From Acidobacteriota bacterium (GTDB lineage: Bacteria; Acidobacteriota; UBA6911), in the NCBI GenBank assembly GCA_031271905.1, contig JAISUT010000053.1, positions 1 through 61,673 of the forward strand: a stretch of DNA of 61,673 nt, written 5' to 3'. Position 1 is the first letter of the stretch. The number at the start of each line of letters is the position of its first letter. Below the pieces are notes generated by a model. The model made no database searches and was not told the DNA's origin. It saw only the letters and a program-made list of their open reading frames with translations. The position numbers and the translations under genes were made by a program. Shown piece after piece: positions 33,769 through 43,115 of the stretch.

Positions 33769-35151
33769 TCACGCGATCTTGGCGAGCAGCTTTTGCGCCT
33801 GCTGGTTCACCGGGTCGCGCTCCAGCACCTCGTGCAGGTAGGGCTCCGCCTTGCGGGGGAGGTTCGCCGCCATGTAGAGCTTGGCGAGCTCCAGGCGCGC
33901 CTGCGCGGAGTCGTCGTCCAATTCGATGGCGCGCAGGAAGTGCTTCTCGGCGTCGCGCCGCGTCTTGCCCACCCCCGCCTCCGCGATGCCCAGGTAAAGG
34001 TTGTATTGCGCGTTGCCGGGGTTCAGCCAGACGCACCCCTTCAACTGCTCCACCGCCTTCTCGAACTCGCGCTTGGCGATGAACGCCCTCCCGTTCTGGA
34101 AGAAGGTGTCCGCCATCTTCTCGTCCTCGGAGATGTTGCCGCCCGGGCTTTGCGCGTTCGCGAGCTGGTCGTCGTAAGCCTCGCGCATGATGGGGTCTTT
34201 CAGGGTGAAGTACGCCTCGTTGACCGCGGCGAACGCCTTCTGCGCCTTTTGCGGGATGTCCGACGCGAACTCCTTCGACTGGAAGCGGTCGGGGTGGAGC
34301 AGCCGCGCCAGCTTGTGGTAGGCGTCCTGCAGCTCCTCCTGGCCGACGTTGCGGGGCACCGAGAGCAACTCGTAATGCGTGGCGGTGCTTATGCGGTACA
34401 GCATGTCGTCGAGCAGCCGGAGCATCGCGTCGGCGTCGGAGGCGTCCATGAGGATGTCGCCCGGGGCCTGGAAGCGGATCAGCCCGATGGCGTCCAACGT
34501 CAGTATGGCCTCCTCGGGGTTCCCGGTGCGCGCCGCCACGCGAGTCATCAAGTCCACCGTGTTCAGCGGCTTTTGCAGGCTCACGAGCACCGACGACTCG
34601 GTGTCGTTGAACGGGATTTCCGCCGCCCCCCCCGACAGGAAGCTGCCGGAGGTCGTGTAACGCCCCTCCAAGAAGCCGTTCGGGGCGATGTACAACCGCC
34701 TCGAGACCGCGCGCCGCGCGGAGAATATGATGGCGTCCGGCAGCGGGAGCCCCATCTTGACCTTGCGGGCGATGAGTTTCTCGCCGGGGTAGAAGTTCAC
34801 CGCGTAGTCGTCCCACCTCCAGAGCGATGCCATGATGGAGAGCGCCTGCTCGGCGACCCCCTTGGCGACGTCCTGCGCCTTCACGCCCGGCAGCGCCAGC
34901 AACGCCTCCTCGCTGGTCCGCCCCTTCTTCATCTCGAAGACCACCTCCCGGAGCTTCAGCGGGGGCAGGAGCCGCTGCTCGACCATGATCTTCGCGAGGT
35001 TGTCCCCTGGCGCGTTGCCCTCCGCGAACGAGAGCGTCCCCTCGGTCAGCACCAGTTGCTTCTTCTCCTGGCGCCTCTCGATGCGCAGTATCCCGCTGCG
35101 CGGGTTCTGGTGGAGGTTCAACAATATGGCGGTCAGTTTTCCGTTGCTCAT
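33769..35151 (-). CDS. DUF4388 - DnaJ - TPR protein
   Basis: A 460-residue cytoplasmic protein. The N-terminal 90 residues resemble DUF4388 (SNGKLTAILLNLHQNPRSGI, RIERRQEKKQLVLTEGTLSF), a module of deltaproteobacterial signalling proteins. A J domain follows near 260-330 with an intact HPD motif (LARLLHPDRF), so it should stimulate an Hsp70/DnaK. The last 100 residues are TPR repeats (FEKAVEQLKGCVWLNPGNAQ, AEKHFLRAIELDDDSAQARL). It probably recruits DnaK to a specific client or complex. The ATG at 35151 starts the recognisable domain; an upstream in-frame extension is not needed. Confidence 0.85.
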   Translation of the reverse strand: MSNGKLTAILLNLHQNPRSGILRIERRQEKKQLVLTEGTLSFAEGNAPGDNLAKIMVEQRLLPPLKLREVVFEMKKGRTSEEALLALPGVKAQDVAKGVAEQALSIMASLWRWDDYAVNFYPGEKLIARKVKMGLPLPDAIIFSARRAVSRRLYIAPNGFLEGRYTTSGSFLSGGAAEIPFNDTESSVLVSLQKPLNTVDLMTRVAARTGNPEEAILTLDAIGLIRFQAPGDILMDASDADAMLRLLDDMLYRISTATHYELLSVPRNVGQEELQDAYHKLARLLHPDRFQSKEFASDIPQKAQKAFAAVNEAYFTLKDPIMREAYDDQLANAQSPGGNISEDEKMADTFFQNGRAFIAKREFEKAVEQLKGCVWLNPGNAQYNLYLGIAEAGVGKTRRDAEKHFLRAIELDDDSAQARLELAKLYMAANLPRKAEPYLHEVLERDPVNQQAQKLLAKIA

Positions 35152-35233
35152 AACTTTACGCCCACCGTATCGGCGCGAACGGCCGCTTGTTTTAGCTAAT
35201 CCATGGATTCGCCGGAAGAGGGCGCCCGGGCGT

Positions 35234-35974
35234 TCAGTCGTTTTTGAGGACGAACCAGTAGAGGAGCACCGCCGCCGCGTCATACACGGCGTGGGCGGTG
35301 ATCGGGGCGACCAGGTTGCCGCGCATGAGATACAGGGCGCCGAAGACGAAGCCGAAGATCGTCGCCGCGACCACCCCCTGCACCCCTTGCACGTAGTGCC
35401 CCGCGCCGAAGGCGAGGCTCCAGACGACCAAGCCGACCGCCGAGCCCCCCAGGCGGCGGTGGAAGCGGCGCAATATGAAGGCGCGCTGCAACTCCTCCTT
35501 GACGCCCCCCGCGATTATCGCCGCGATGAGGAACAGCGCCAGATGCACGGGGGTGCGGATCGCATCCGTCAGAGGGTTCTTTTCAAGGACGTATTGCGGG
35601 AAGAAGATCTGGAACACGACCGTGACGACGCCGCCGATGATGAAGAACAGCGGCACCGTCACCAGCCCCAGAATGACGTTGGTCTTCCAATGGCTGCGGC
35701 GCAACCCCATGCCCGCCAAGGTCTCCTGGTGCGTGCTCATCAGGAGCCAGAGGATGAGGAAGGTGATGGCGGCGTCCAGCAGCAGGAGCGACACGAGGAG
35801 GGGCGCGCCCGCCCCGGGCAACTTCAGGCTGTCTTTGCCAAAGATCGACGCGATGGCGAAAGACGCCAGGAAGTTGGAGACGACGCCCGACATCATCAGC
35901 ACTTCGAACACCGCCCGCAGGCGTGCAGGCCATGGGGAGGAGGGCGGGAAAAAAGACGCGGCGTTGTCGTTCAT
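35234..35974 (-). CDS. CPBP-family intramembrane glutamic endopeptidase
   Basis: A 246-residue protein with about six to seven transmembrane helices. The Abi/CAAX catalytic motifs are present: EE in GGVKEELQRAFILRR, a His in FGAGHYVQG, and HAVYDAAA near the end. Members cleave prenyl proteins or serve in bacteriocin self-immunity and maturation. It is 27 kb from the glycine-zipper peptide operon, so a link is speculative. I prefer the ATG at 35974 (MNDNAA) over 35992. It lies next to the DUF4388/DnaJ gene on the same strand and is divergent from the transporter. Confidence 0.88.
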   Translation of the reverse strand: MNDNAASFFPPSSPWPARLRAVFEVLMMSGVVSNFLASFAIASIFGKDSLKLPGAGAPLLVSLLLLDAAITFLILWLLMSTHQETLAGMGLRRSHWKTNVILGLVTVPLFFIIGGVVTVVFQIFFPQYVLEKNPLTDAIRTPVHLALFLIAAIIAGGVKEELQRAFILRRFHRRLGGSAVGLVVWSLAFGAGHYVQGVQGVVAATIFGFVFGALYLMRGNLVAPITAHAVYDAAAVLLYWFVLKND

Positions 35975-36161
35975 GCGGTGTGAAGCTACCAAACAATGAA
36001 AAGCCAGTCAAAGTATTTGTGCGCGGCTGTCAAGCGGAGGGGGGCGTGCGGAGGGCGCGTGAAAAAATCAGTGCAATCGGGACGGGATAACGGGTAAACT
36101 GCGTCCGTTTTGCGCGGATGAAAAAGCGGATGGAAAACAAACGAGGCAAAGGAGTGTCTTT

Positions 36162-37451
36162 GTGAACGAGAACAACGAATTGACGGCGGCTCAGATCAAG
36201 GGGAAGCGCAATCTCTACCTTTTCGCGTCGGCGGTGGGGTTGCTGGTGCTGGGGCTGATCTACGCCTGGTCGATCTTTTCCGGACCGCTGGCGGCTTTCA
36301 CAGGCTACGCGAAGGGCGACCTGCAGGTCACCTTCACGTTTTCCATGGTCTTCTTCTGCCTCGGCTGCCTGGCGGGCGCCTTCATCAACAAGAAGCTCTC
36401 CGTGCGCGGCACCCTGCTGGTCGCCGCCGCGCTGCTGGCCGTGGGCTTCGCCGGGACGGTGCTGCTGGGGCAGGCGAGCATCTATTACATCTACGTCTGC
36501 TACGGCGTCCTGTGCGCCACGGCATGCGGCATCGGCTATAACACGATCATCGCCACGGTCGGGGTCTGGTTCCCCGACAGGACCGGCTTCGCCTCCGGCG
36601 TGATGATGATGGGCTTCGGGCTGGGCAGCCTGATCCTGGGGTCGATAGTGGCAAAGATGATCGATCCGCAGGACCCCCAGGCCATCGGCATCCAAAAGAC
36701 CTTCTACATCCTCGCCGCCGTGGGCTTCGTCGTCACCGCCGCCATCGCCGCGCTGATTCGCACCGCGCCGCCCAACATCGTCAAAGAGATGGCGCCGCAG
36801 CGGCTCGCCGCAGGCAACGTCGATAAACCGGCCATCGCGGACGACTACGTTTACAAAGCCCCCATCTTCTGGGTCTATGTCGTCTTCGGCATGTGCGCCA
36901 TCGCCGCCGGGGTGACGCTCATCGGCTCCGCCAAGCCGGGGTTGGAGAAGGTCGGCGGCGCCGTCGGAGTCATCACCCCCACGCTTTTCGTGGGGCTTTT
37001 TTCCACGCTGAACGGCGTCAGCCGCGTCATCGTCGGGACGATCTACGACAAGACGAGCCTCAAGGTCGCCTTCTTCGCCATCGTGGTCGCGGGGCTGTTG
37101 GCGTCGAGCGGCCTTGCCGGCGCCTACTCGACGTCCATGCCGCTGCTCTACATCGTCGCCGGGCTCCTCATGGGCTTCTCCTACGGCGGCATCCCGGTGG
37201 TCGCGGCGGCGTTCGCCCGCGAGGGGTTCGGCGCGCGGCTCTATCCGACGAACCTCGCCACGGTGAACCTGACGATCGCCCTCGGCGCGTTCTTGAGCCA
37301 GGCGGTCATCAGCATGACGAACCCGAAGAACCCGGCGAACCCGGAGAGCGGCACGGCGGCGGATCTCTCGGTCTGGCTGGGGATCATCGCCGTCAGCGCC
37401 GTCGCTTTCCTTGCCATCGCCGCCTTTTCGATGATGTACAAGAAGAAATAG
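36162..37451 (+). CDS. OFA-family MFS transporter (oxalate/formate antiporter-like)
   Basis: A 429-residue major facilitator protein with about twelve transmembrane segments. LIYAWSIFSGPLAAFTGYAK in helix 1-2, GIGYNTIIATVGVWFPDRTG and ASGVMMMGFGLGSLILGS are characteristic of the oxalate:formate antiporter family. The family carries small organic acids, and here an aromatic or keto acid is equally possible because the next genes handle such acids. The start is a GTG at 36162, seven bases after AAAGGAG. It leads an apparent operon with paaK, iorA, iorB and the ACT gene. Confidence 0.88.
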   Translation: MNENNELTAAQIKGKRNLYLFASAVGLLVLGLIYAWSIFSGPLAAFTGYAKGDLQVTFTFSMVFFCLGCLAGAFINKKLSVRGTLLVAAALLAVGFAGTVLLGQASIYYIYVCYGVLCATACGIGYNTIIATVGVWFPDRTGFASGVMMMGFGLGSLILGSIVAKMIDPQDPQAIGIQKTFYILAAVGFVVTAAIAALIRTAPPNIVKEMAPQRLAAGNVDKPAIADDYVYKAPIFWVYVVFGMCAIAAGVTLIGSAKPGLEKVGGAVGVITPTLFVGLFSTLNGVSRVIVGTIYDKTSLKVAFFAIVVAGLLASSGLAGAYSTSMPLLYIVAGLLMGFSYGGIPVVAAAFAREGFGARLYPTNLATVNLTIALGAFLSQAVISMTNPKNPANPESGTAADLSVWLGIIAVSAVAFLAIAAFSMMYKKK

Positions 37452-37490
37452 CCTTTATCCCCTAAATTTTCCATGTGGTGCGGGACCCGT

Positions 37491-38798
37491 ATGATCTTAT
37501 CCAAGGAAGAAACCTACTCTCCGTCAGAGATCGAAAACCTCCAGTCGGAACGTCTGCGCAAGGCCATCCAATACGTCTATGCGAACGTCCCCGCCTACCG
37601 CGCGAAGATGGAGGCGGCGCGCGTCGCCCCCGCCGACATCCGCTCCGTCGCCGACCTTGGGAAGCTGCCGTTCACGACCAAGCAGGACCTGCGCGATAAC
37701 TACCCCTACGGCCTTTTCGCCGTAGGCGTGGGCAAGCTGGCGCGCATCCACGCCTCCAGCGGCACGACGGGCAAGCCCACCGTGGTCGGCTACACCCCCT
37801 ATGACATGGAGGTCTGGACCGAGTGCGTGGCGCGCATCGCCTGCATGGGCGGGGCGACGGCGGACGACATCGCGCAGATCTGCTTCGGCTACGGCATGTT
37901 CACCGGCGCCTTGGGCCTGCACTACGGGCTGGAGAAGATCGGCGCCGCCATCGTGCCCTCCTCGACCGGCAACACGCAGAAGCAGCTCCTGTACATGAAG
38001 GATTTCGGCGCGACGCTCTTGGTCGCCACCCCGTCCTACGCCCTGCGCATCGCCGAGGTCGCCGCGGAGATCGGCGTCAAACCCGAACGCGACCTGACCA
38101 TCCGCACCGCGCTCGTGGGGAGCGAGCTTCTGACCGAGGCGATGCGGCAGGAGATGTACAAGGCATGGGGCGCGGGGCTGAACGTGACGCAGAACTACGG
38201 CATGAGCGAGCTCATGGGGCCGGGCGTCTCGGGCGAGTGCGAGAAGCTCTGCGGGATGCACATCAACACCGACCACTTCATCCCCGAAGTCATCGACCCT
38301 GCCACCGGCGAGGTCCTGCCCGCCGGGGAGCGCGGGGAGCTGGTCATCACCTGCATCACCAAGGAGGCGCTGCCGCTCATCCGCTACCGCACCCGCGACC
38401 TGACGCGGCTCCTCGTCGGCGACTGCGCCTGCGGCCGCCGGACGGCGCGCATGGAGAACCTGTCCGGGCGCACCGACGACATGATCAAGATACGCGGCGT
38501 GAACGTCTTCCCGAGCCAGATCGAGGAGGTGCTGCTGGGCGTGGACGAATGCGGGCCGCACTACGAGCTGGTGCTCACCCGCCGCAACCACACTGACGCC
38601 TTGGAGGTCAAGGTGGAGCTGCTGCCCGCCGCGCTGTCGGACTCCTACGGCGACTTGGAGAAGCTGTCGCGCGGCATCCGCACGCGGCTCAAGTCGGCGC
38701 TGGGCATCGAAGCCAAGGTGACGCTCGCCTCCCCGAACAGCCTCCAGCGGTTCGAGGGGAAGGCCAAGCGCGTGACAGACCTGCGGAACGTGGAGTAG
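37491..38798 (+). CDS. paaK: Phenylacetate-CoA ligase-family enzyme
   Basis: A 435-residue AMP-forming ligase. The ATP-binding P-loop SSGTTGKPTVVGY begins at residue 89, and a C-terminal GRTDDMIKIRGVNVFPSQIE motif is typical of PaaK. It activates phenylacetate or related aryl acids to CoA thioesters via an adenylate. Beside iorAB it makes sense for arylacetyl products of aromatic amino acid breakdown. I chose ATG 37491 because the family begins with 'MILSKEE'; an in-frame ATG at 37473 is an alternative. The gene starts 39 bases after the transporter. Confidence 0.9.
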   Translation: MILSKEETYSPSEIENLQSERLRKAIQYVYANVPAYRAKMEAARVAPADIRSVADLGKLPFTTKQDLRDNYPYGLFAVGVGKLARIHASSGTTGKPTVVGYTPYDMEVWTECVARIACMGGATADDIAQICFGYGMFTGALGLHYGLEKIGAAIVPSSTGNTQKQLLYMKDFGATLLVATPSYALRIAEVAAEIGVKPERDLTIRTALVGSELLTEAMRQEMYKAWGAGLNVTQNYGMSELMGPGVSGECEKLCGMHINTDHFIPEVIDPATGEVLPAGERGELVITCITKEALPLIRYRTRDLTRLLVGDCACGRRTARMENLSGRTDDMIKIRGVNVFPSQIEEVLLGVDECGPHYELVLTRRNHTDALEVKVELLPAALSDSYGDLEKLSRGIRTRLKSALGIEAKVTLASPNSLQRFEGKAKRVTDLRNVE

Positions 38799-38807
38799 AC
38801 ACGCATT

Positions 38808-40538
38808 ATGAGTGACAAAGCGCTTATGCTGGGCAACGAGGCCATCGCGCGCGGCGCCTGGGAGGCGGGGGTGAAAGTGTCGGCGGCCTATCCCGGCACC
38901 CCCAGCACCGAGATCAGCGAAAGCATCGTGAAGTACAAAGAGGTCTACGCCGAGTGGGCGCCGAACGAGAAGGTGGCCGTCGAGGTCGCCCTCGGCGCGT
39001 CCATCGCGGGGGTGCGCTCGCTCGCCTCGATGAAGCACGTCGGGCTGAACGTCGCCGCCGACCCGCTCTTCACCGCGTCTTACACCGGCGTGGGCGGGGG
39101 GATGGTGCTGGTCGCCGCCGACGACCCCGGCATGTACTCCTCGCAGAACGAGCAGGACAGCCGCATGGTGGCGCGCGCCGCGCTGGTCCCCGTGCTGGAG
39201 CCGTCCGACTCGGCCGAGGCGAAGGAGTTCACGAAGCTCGCCTACGAGCTGAGCGAGCGTTTCGACACCCCGGTCATGGTGCGCACCACGACGCGCCTCT
39301 CGCACTCGCAGGGCCTGGTCGAGCTCGGCGAGCGCGTGGAGCCCGCCGACAAGCCCTACGAGCGCGACATCGCCAAATATGTGATGATGCCGGTCAACGC
39401 CATCCGCCGCCATCCCATAGTCGAGGAGCGGATGAAGGCGCTGTCGGAGGAAGACCTCCCCGTCAACCGCGCCGAGTACGGCGACCTCTCCATCGGCTTT
39501 GTCGCCAGCGGCATCCCCTACCTCTACGTGAAAGAAGCCCTGCCGGAAGCCTCCGTGCTGAAACTCGGCATGGTGAACCCCCTGCCGCGCAAGCTCATCG
39601 AGGAGTTCGCCGCGAAGGTCGGGAAGCTTTACATCTTCGAGGAGCTGGAGCCGGTCATCGAGGAGCAGGTCAGGTCGTGGGGCATCCCGGCGGTCGGCAA
39701 GGAGCTGTTCACCCGCCAGGGGGAGTACAGCGCCGCCCTCCTGCGCGACAGGATATTGCACCAGCCGGCGACGGCGCGGCCCGCGGACGACGCCCCGGCG
39801 CGCCCCCCCATCCTCTGCCCCGGCTGCCCGCACCGGAGTGTCTTCACCGCCTTGAGCCAGTTAAAGCTCCACGCGGCGGGCGACATCGGCTGCTACACCC
39901 TGGGGGCGGTCGCTCCCCTGTCGGTGGTGGACACCACGGTCTGCATGGGCTCCAGCATCTCGACCTTGCACGGCATGGAGAAGGGGCGCGGCGCGGCATA
40001 TGTCAAAGACTGGGTCGCGGTCATCGGCGACTCCACCTTCATGCACACCGGCGTCAACTCCCTGATGAACATGGCATACAACCGGGCGACCGGGACGGTG
40101 GTCGTCCTGGACAACTCCACCACGGGGATGACGGGGCACCAGGACCACCCCGCCACGGGGAAGACCCTGCGCGGGGAGGCGGTCCCCGCCATCGACATCG
40201 CCGGGCTCTGCCGCGCGCTGGGCGTCCGGCGCGTACACGAGGTCGGCGCCTTCGACCTGGAGGCGCTCAAGGAGCTGCTGCGGCAGGAGACCGCCGCGGA
40301 CGAGCTTTCGGTCGTCATCGCCCGCGCGCCCTGCGTGCTGCTCAAGGGGCAGACGTTCCCGAACCGCTGCCGGGAGGTTCCCGACAAGTGCAAGAAGTGC
40401 GGCGCGTGCCTCAAGCCGGGCTGCCCGTCGCTGACGCGCCTGCCGGAGAAGAACATCCATATCGACGCGATGTGCACCGGGTGCGGGCTGTGCCAGCGGC
40501 TCTGCAAGTTCGGCGCGATCGAGACGGTGGCGCGGTAG
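38808..40538 (+). CDS. iorA: Indolepyruvate:ferredoxin oxidoreductase, alpha subunit
   Basis: A 576-residue subunit. The N-terminal pyrimidine-binding domain begins MLGNEAIARGAWEAGVKVSA. The TPP-binding domain carries GDIGCYTLG, then SSISTLHGMEKG and the GDSTFMHTGVNSL block. The C-terminus has two ferredoxin-type clusters: CKKCGACLKPGC and CTGCGLCQRLC. It oxidatively decarboxylates arylpyruvates (from Trp, Phe and Tyr) to aryl-acetyl-CoA, passing electrons to ferredoxin. It lies nine bases after paaK and 88 bases before iorB. Confidence 0.95.
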   Translation: MSDKALMLGNEAIARGAWEAGVKVSAAYPGTPSTEISESIVKYKEVYAEWAPNEKVAVEVALGASIAGVRSLASMKHVGLNVAADPLFTASYTGVGGGMVLVAADDPGMYSSQNEQDSRMVARAALVPVLEPSDSAEAKEFTKLAYELSERFDTPVMVRTTTRLSHSQGLVELGERVEPADKPYERDIAKYVMMPVNAIRRHPIVEERMKALSEEDLPVNRAEYGDLSIGFVASGIPYLYVKEALPEASVLKLGMVNPLPRKLIEEFAAKVGKLYIFEELEPVIEEQVRSWGIPAVGKELFTRQGEYSAALLRDRILHQPATARPADDAPARPPILCPGCPHRSVFTALSQLKLHAAGDIGCYTLGAVAPLSVVDTTVCMGSSISTLHGMEKGRGAAYVKDWVAVIGDSTFMHTGVNSLMNMAYNRATGTVVVLDNSTTGMTGHQDHPATGKTLRGEAVPAIDIAGLCRALGVRRVHEVGAFDLEALKELLRQETAADELSVVIARAPCVLLKGQTFPNRCREVPDKCKKCGACLKPGCPSLTRLPEKNIHIDAMCTGCGLCQRLCKFGAIETVAR

Positions 40539-40626
40539 CGCGGAGGCGGGCACGGCAGGGCGCAGGCGGCGACGCCGTTTTCGTTTTTAAGATGCGGGAA
40601 GACGTGGAAACGAGAGAGTGGACGAG

Positions 40627-41196
40627 ATGGCTACAAAGAACATCATGATCGTCGGCGTGGGCGGGCAGGGGACGCTGCTCACGAGCCGCATCCTGGGCGG
40701 CCTTGCGGTGCGCGGCGGCTACGACGTCAAACTGTCCGAGGTGCATGGCATGGCGCAGCGCGGCGGCTCCGTGGTGACCTTCGTCCGCTACGGCGAGAAG
40801 GTCGCGGAGCCTGTCGTCGAGGAGGGGCAGGCGGACGTGCTGGTCGCCTTCGAGCGCTTGGAGGCGCTTCGCTACGCGCATTTCCTCAAAGAGGACGGCG
40901 TCGTGGTCGTGAACGACCACCGCATCGACCCCATAACCGTCGTGACCGGCGCGGCGGGCTATCCCGACGGCATCCTCGCGCGCCTCGGGGCGCGGCACAA
41001 GGTCGTCAGCCTGGACGCCACCGCCGTCGCCGCCGCCATGGGCGCGCCCAAGGCGTTCAACGTGGTGGTGCTGGGGCTGGCTGCGCAGTTCTTGGATTTT
41101 TCCCGCGAGGACTGGCTGGCGGTCATCGAGGCGGTCGTGCCGCCCAAGACGGTCGCGGTCAACAAGCAGGCGTTCGAGGCGGGCTACAAAAAATAA
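40627..41196 (+). CDS. iorB: Indolepyruvate:ferredoxin oxidoreductase, beta subunit
   Basis: A 189-residue gamma-domain-type subunit. GVGGQGTLLTSRILGGLA at the start and SEVHGMAQRGGSVVTFVRYG are the signatures of this family. It completes the IorAB enzyme. The start at 40627 is preceded by a GAGAGAG-like purine run; an in-frame GTG lies nine bases earlier. Its end is followed by a hairpin (41202-41255) and then the ACT gene. Confidence 0.94.
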   Translation: MATKNIMIVGVGGQGTLLTSRILGGLAVRGGYDVKLSEVHGMAQRGGSVVTFVRYGEKVAEPVVEEGQADVLVAFERLEALRYAHFLKEDGVVVVNDHRIDPITVVTGAAGYPDGILARLGARHKVVSLDATAVAAAMGAPKAFNVVVLGLAAQFLDFSREDWLAVIEAVVPPKTVAVNKQAFEAGYKK

Positions 41197-41201
41197 AGGA
41201 G

Positions 41202-41255
41202 CCTTTAAAAAGCCCGCAGACAAGGTGCTGGCACCGTCATCCGGGTTTTTAGAGG
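41202..41255 (+). promoter_or_regulatory. Hairpin leader between iorB and the ACT gene (shared with guaB)
   Basis: An imperfect stem pairs CCTTTAAAAAGCCCG (41202-41216) with CCGGGTTTTTAGAGG (41241-41255). An inner GGTGC/GCACC stem lies at 41223-41234. It looks like an attenuator or terminator with a T-run. The right arm and the AGGGGG ribosome binding site after it recur at nearly the same distance before the guaB start (52268-52300). Confidence 0.55.
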
Positions 41256-41274
41256 TTCCCATAAGGGGGCAGAC

Positions 41275-41712
41275 ATGTTCGTCAAACAGCTTTCCGTTTT
41301 CATCGAGAACCGCAAGGGGCGCTTGGAGCAGGTCACGAAGGAGTTGACCAGGAACGACATCAACATCATCGCCCTGAGCCTCGCCGACACCAACGAGTAC
41401 GGACTCCTGCGCATGATCGTCTCCGACCCGGTGGCGGCGAAGGACGTCCTGTGCGCGGGCGGCTTTTCGGCGATGCTCACGGACGTGCTCGCCGTGCGGA
41501 TGCAGAACAAGCCGGGGCAGCTCTACCACATGCTGAACGTCTTCACCGGCGCCGATCTGAACGTGGAGTACATGTACGTGCTGGATTCGAGCGCGGAATA
41601 CGGCTCGATGGTGGTGAAGGTCGCCGACGCGGCGAAGGCGCTGGAGGTCATCAAGTCGGGCGGTCTGGAGCTTTTCGACGAAAAGGCGGTCTACTCCATC
41701 GTCCATAAATAG
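41275..41712 (+). CDS. Double ACT-domain amino-acid-binding protein
   Basis: A 145-residue protein consisting of two ACT domains. The first starts KQLSVFIENRKGRLEQVTKE and the second RMQNKPGQLYHMLNVFTGAD. ACT domains bind amino acids and regulate enzymes or transcription. This type is commonly encoded with indolepyruvate oxidoreductase and PaaK, probably sensing an aromatic or branched amino acid. AGGGGG lies just before the ATG, after the hairpin leader. Confidence 0.85.
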   Translation: MFVKQLSVFIENRKGRLEQVTKELTRNDINIIALSLADTNEYGLLRMIVSDPVAAKDVLCAGGFSAMLTDVLAVRMQNKPGQLYHMLNVFTGADLNVEYMYVLDSSAEYGSMVVKVADAAKALEVIKSGGLELFDEKAVYSIVHK

Positions 41713-41719
41713 GGACACA

Positions 41720-41907
41720 AATAGGGGCTTGCGCCGCGCCAGGTGGTTGGTCACCCCGACGTCGAACAGGTAGAACTTCTCCGTGGCGATCATGCGGCGG
41801 GTCTTCGATTTTCTCCACGGTGGAATCCTGAAGCCCAGATAGGTGTCTTCGAGGCCGATTTTCCCGGCGGCAGATGTCCGCATGGACGTCCATACCGCCC
41901 AATTCAC
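41720..41907 (-). pseudogene. Remnant of a DUF4143/AAA_14 ATPase gene
   Basis: On the minus strand a fragment reads GLEDTYLGFRIPPWRKSKTR, then RMIATEKFYLFDVGVTNHLA. This is a highly typical C-terminal segment of AAA_14/DUF4143 ATPases ('leDTLlgf.lppw..skkr..v.tpKfYlFDvGv.n.l'). The remaining 300 or more residues are missing on both sides, so it is a decayed gene of about 60 codons. It marks a past insertion between the ACT gene and the RiPP-like locus. Confidence 0.7.
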
Positions 41908-41941
41908 CTGACTCTTGCCGCCCTCTCTGCAGACGCCGTGC

Positions 41942-43096
41942 TCACTCAGGGCGACGCAGCGTCACAAGTCCCCATAGCCCGCTCCGGAACCACTGCCACC
42001 GCGTCTTCCGCGCGATGCCGGGGAAGAGCGGCTCCAGCTTTCTGAAGCGGCGCGTCTTCCATCTGTAGGAATGGAGCTTGCGACCGAAGAAGCCCGCCGG
42101 ACGCTCCTCCCGCCTGCCATTGAAAAATCCGAAGTTCCCCTCGTCGAACACCATGTCGAGCACCTGCCGCGCCGCTTCCGCCGTCTGCGGATCCCGCCCG
42201 TCGAAGGACGGGAACTCGTCTCGCGGCAATCCGAGACAGGCGACGGCGATATGTCCGAACACCGCCCACGGGCGCCCCAGCCCCAGCGCCGCGACGTCTT
42301 CGCGCAACTTGTCGCGATCCAGTTCGGCGCGGTAGACATGCAGGAGGCGCGCCCAGTCGCATATCTGCCTGACCCCCACGCCTTCCGGCAGGAAATGGAC
42401 GAACAGGTGCAGGAGCAGGAACACGGCGTCGAACCTCGCCGGAGGCAGGACGACTTCGCACCCGTCCAGCGCCAGCCGCCGTCCTGGAACGGCGGGCGCC
42501 TCCAGTTGCTCCGCCACCATCGCGGCGAAATGCCGCCGGCTCCGCCTGTCGTGCAGTTGGGCGACGATCCGGTGGTTCTCGACGACCACTCCCCGGTAGC
42601 GCAGGAGGGCGTGCTTGGGACTCGTTTTGGGACGCGCGTCCTGCGCGCTGTTTCCGGAGTCCGCGGCCAAGACGATTTCGTTGGCACCGCGGAAGCCGCG
42701 CCGCCCGACATACAGGTCGATGTCTCCGCACTGGCGGCGGAGCGGGTTGGCATAGCAGCGGGCGACCCCCTGCCCCTTCAGCAGCACCGGGCGCAGCCCG
42801 ATGGCGCGGTAGAGCCGGCACAGTTCCGCCAACGCCTCGTCCATATACAGGTTGGCGTGTTCGATCCGCACGACCTGCGCATACCACTGCCGCAGCAACG
42901 GCGTCTGGGGCCGCAACGGCGCGGGCAACGCGGCGATCCCGTCGTAGACCAGCCCCAGCACCGACTGCCTGTCCGCCAAACGACGGAGTTCCCGCCAGTC
43001 GGTCGGCGTCGCCGCGAATGCGTCCGTGCCGGGCGCGCCGCCCCACAGCCCCGCCCGGAGCAACGCCAGAAACCGCGCCTGCACGTCGGTCGTCAT
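41942..43096 (-). CDS. Nucleotidyltransferase-family protein (NTP_transf_5 / PadeN-like)
   Basis: A 384-residue protein. LLKGQGVARCYANPLRRQCG near residue 102 is followed by DIDLYVGRRGF, the 'lLKG.......yp.p..R...DiDllv' motif of the uncharacterised nucleotidyltransferase family PF14907. Members occur in several peptide-modification loci, including lasso peptide clusters of the paeninodin type next to kinase and PqqD-like genes, as here. The reaction is unknown, probably nucleotidyl transfer. It begins 20 bases after the PqqD gene end. Confidence 0.8.
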   Translation of the reverse strand: MTTDVQARFLALLRAGLWGGAPGTDAFAATPTDWRELRRLADRQSVLGLVYDGIAALPAPLRPQTPLLRQWYAQVVRIEHANLYMDEALAELCRLYRAIGLRPVLLKGQGVARCYANPLRRQCGDIDLYVGRRGFRGANEIVLAADSGNSAQDARPKTSPKHALLRYRGVVVENHRIVAQLHDRRSRRHFAAMVAEQLEAPAVPGRRLALDGCEVVLPPARFDAVFLLLHLFVHFLPEGVGVRQICDWARLLHVYRAELDRDKLREDVAALGLGRPWAVFGHIAVACLGLPRDEFPSFDGRDPQTAEAARQVLDMVFDEGNFGFFNGRREERPAGFFGRKLHSYRWKTRRFRKLEPLFPGIARKTRWQWFRSGLWGLVTLRRPE

Positions 43097-43115
43097 CCTG
43101 CGCCCTTTCCCGAGG

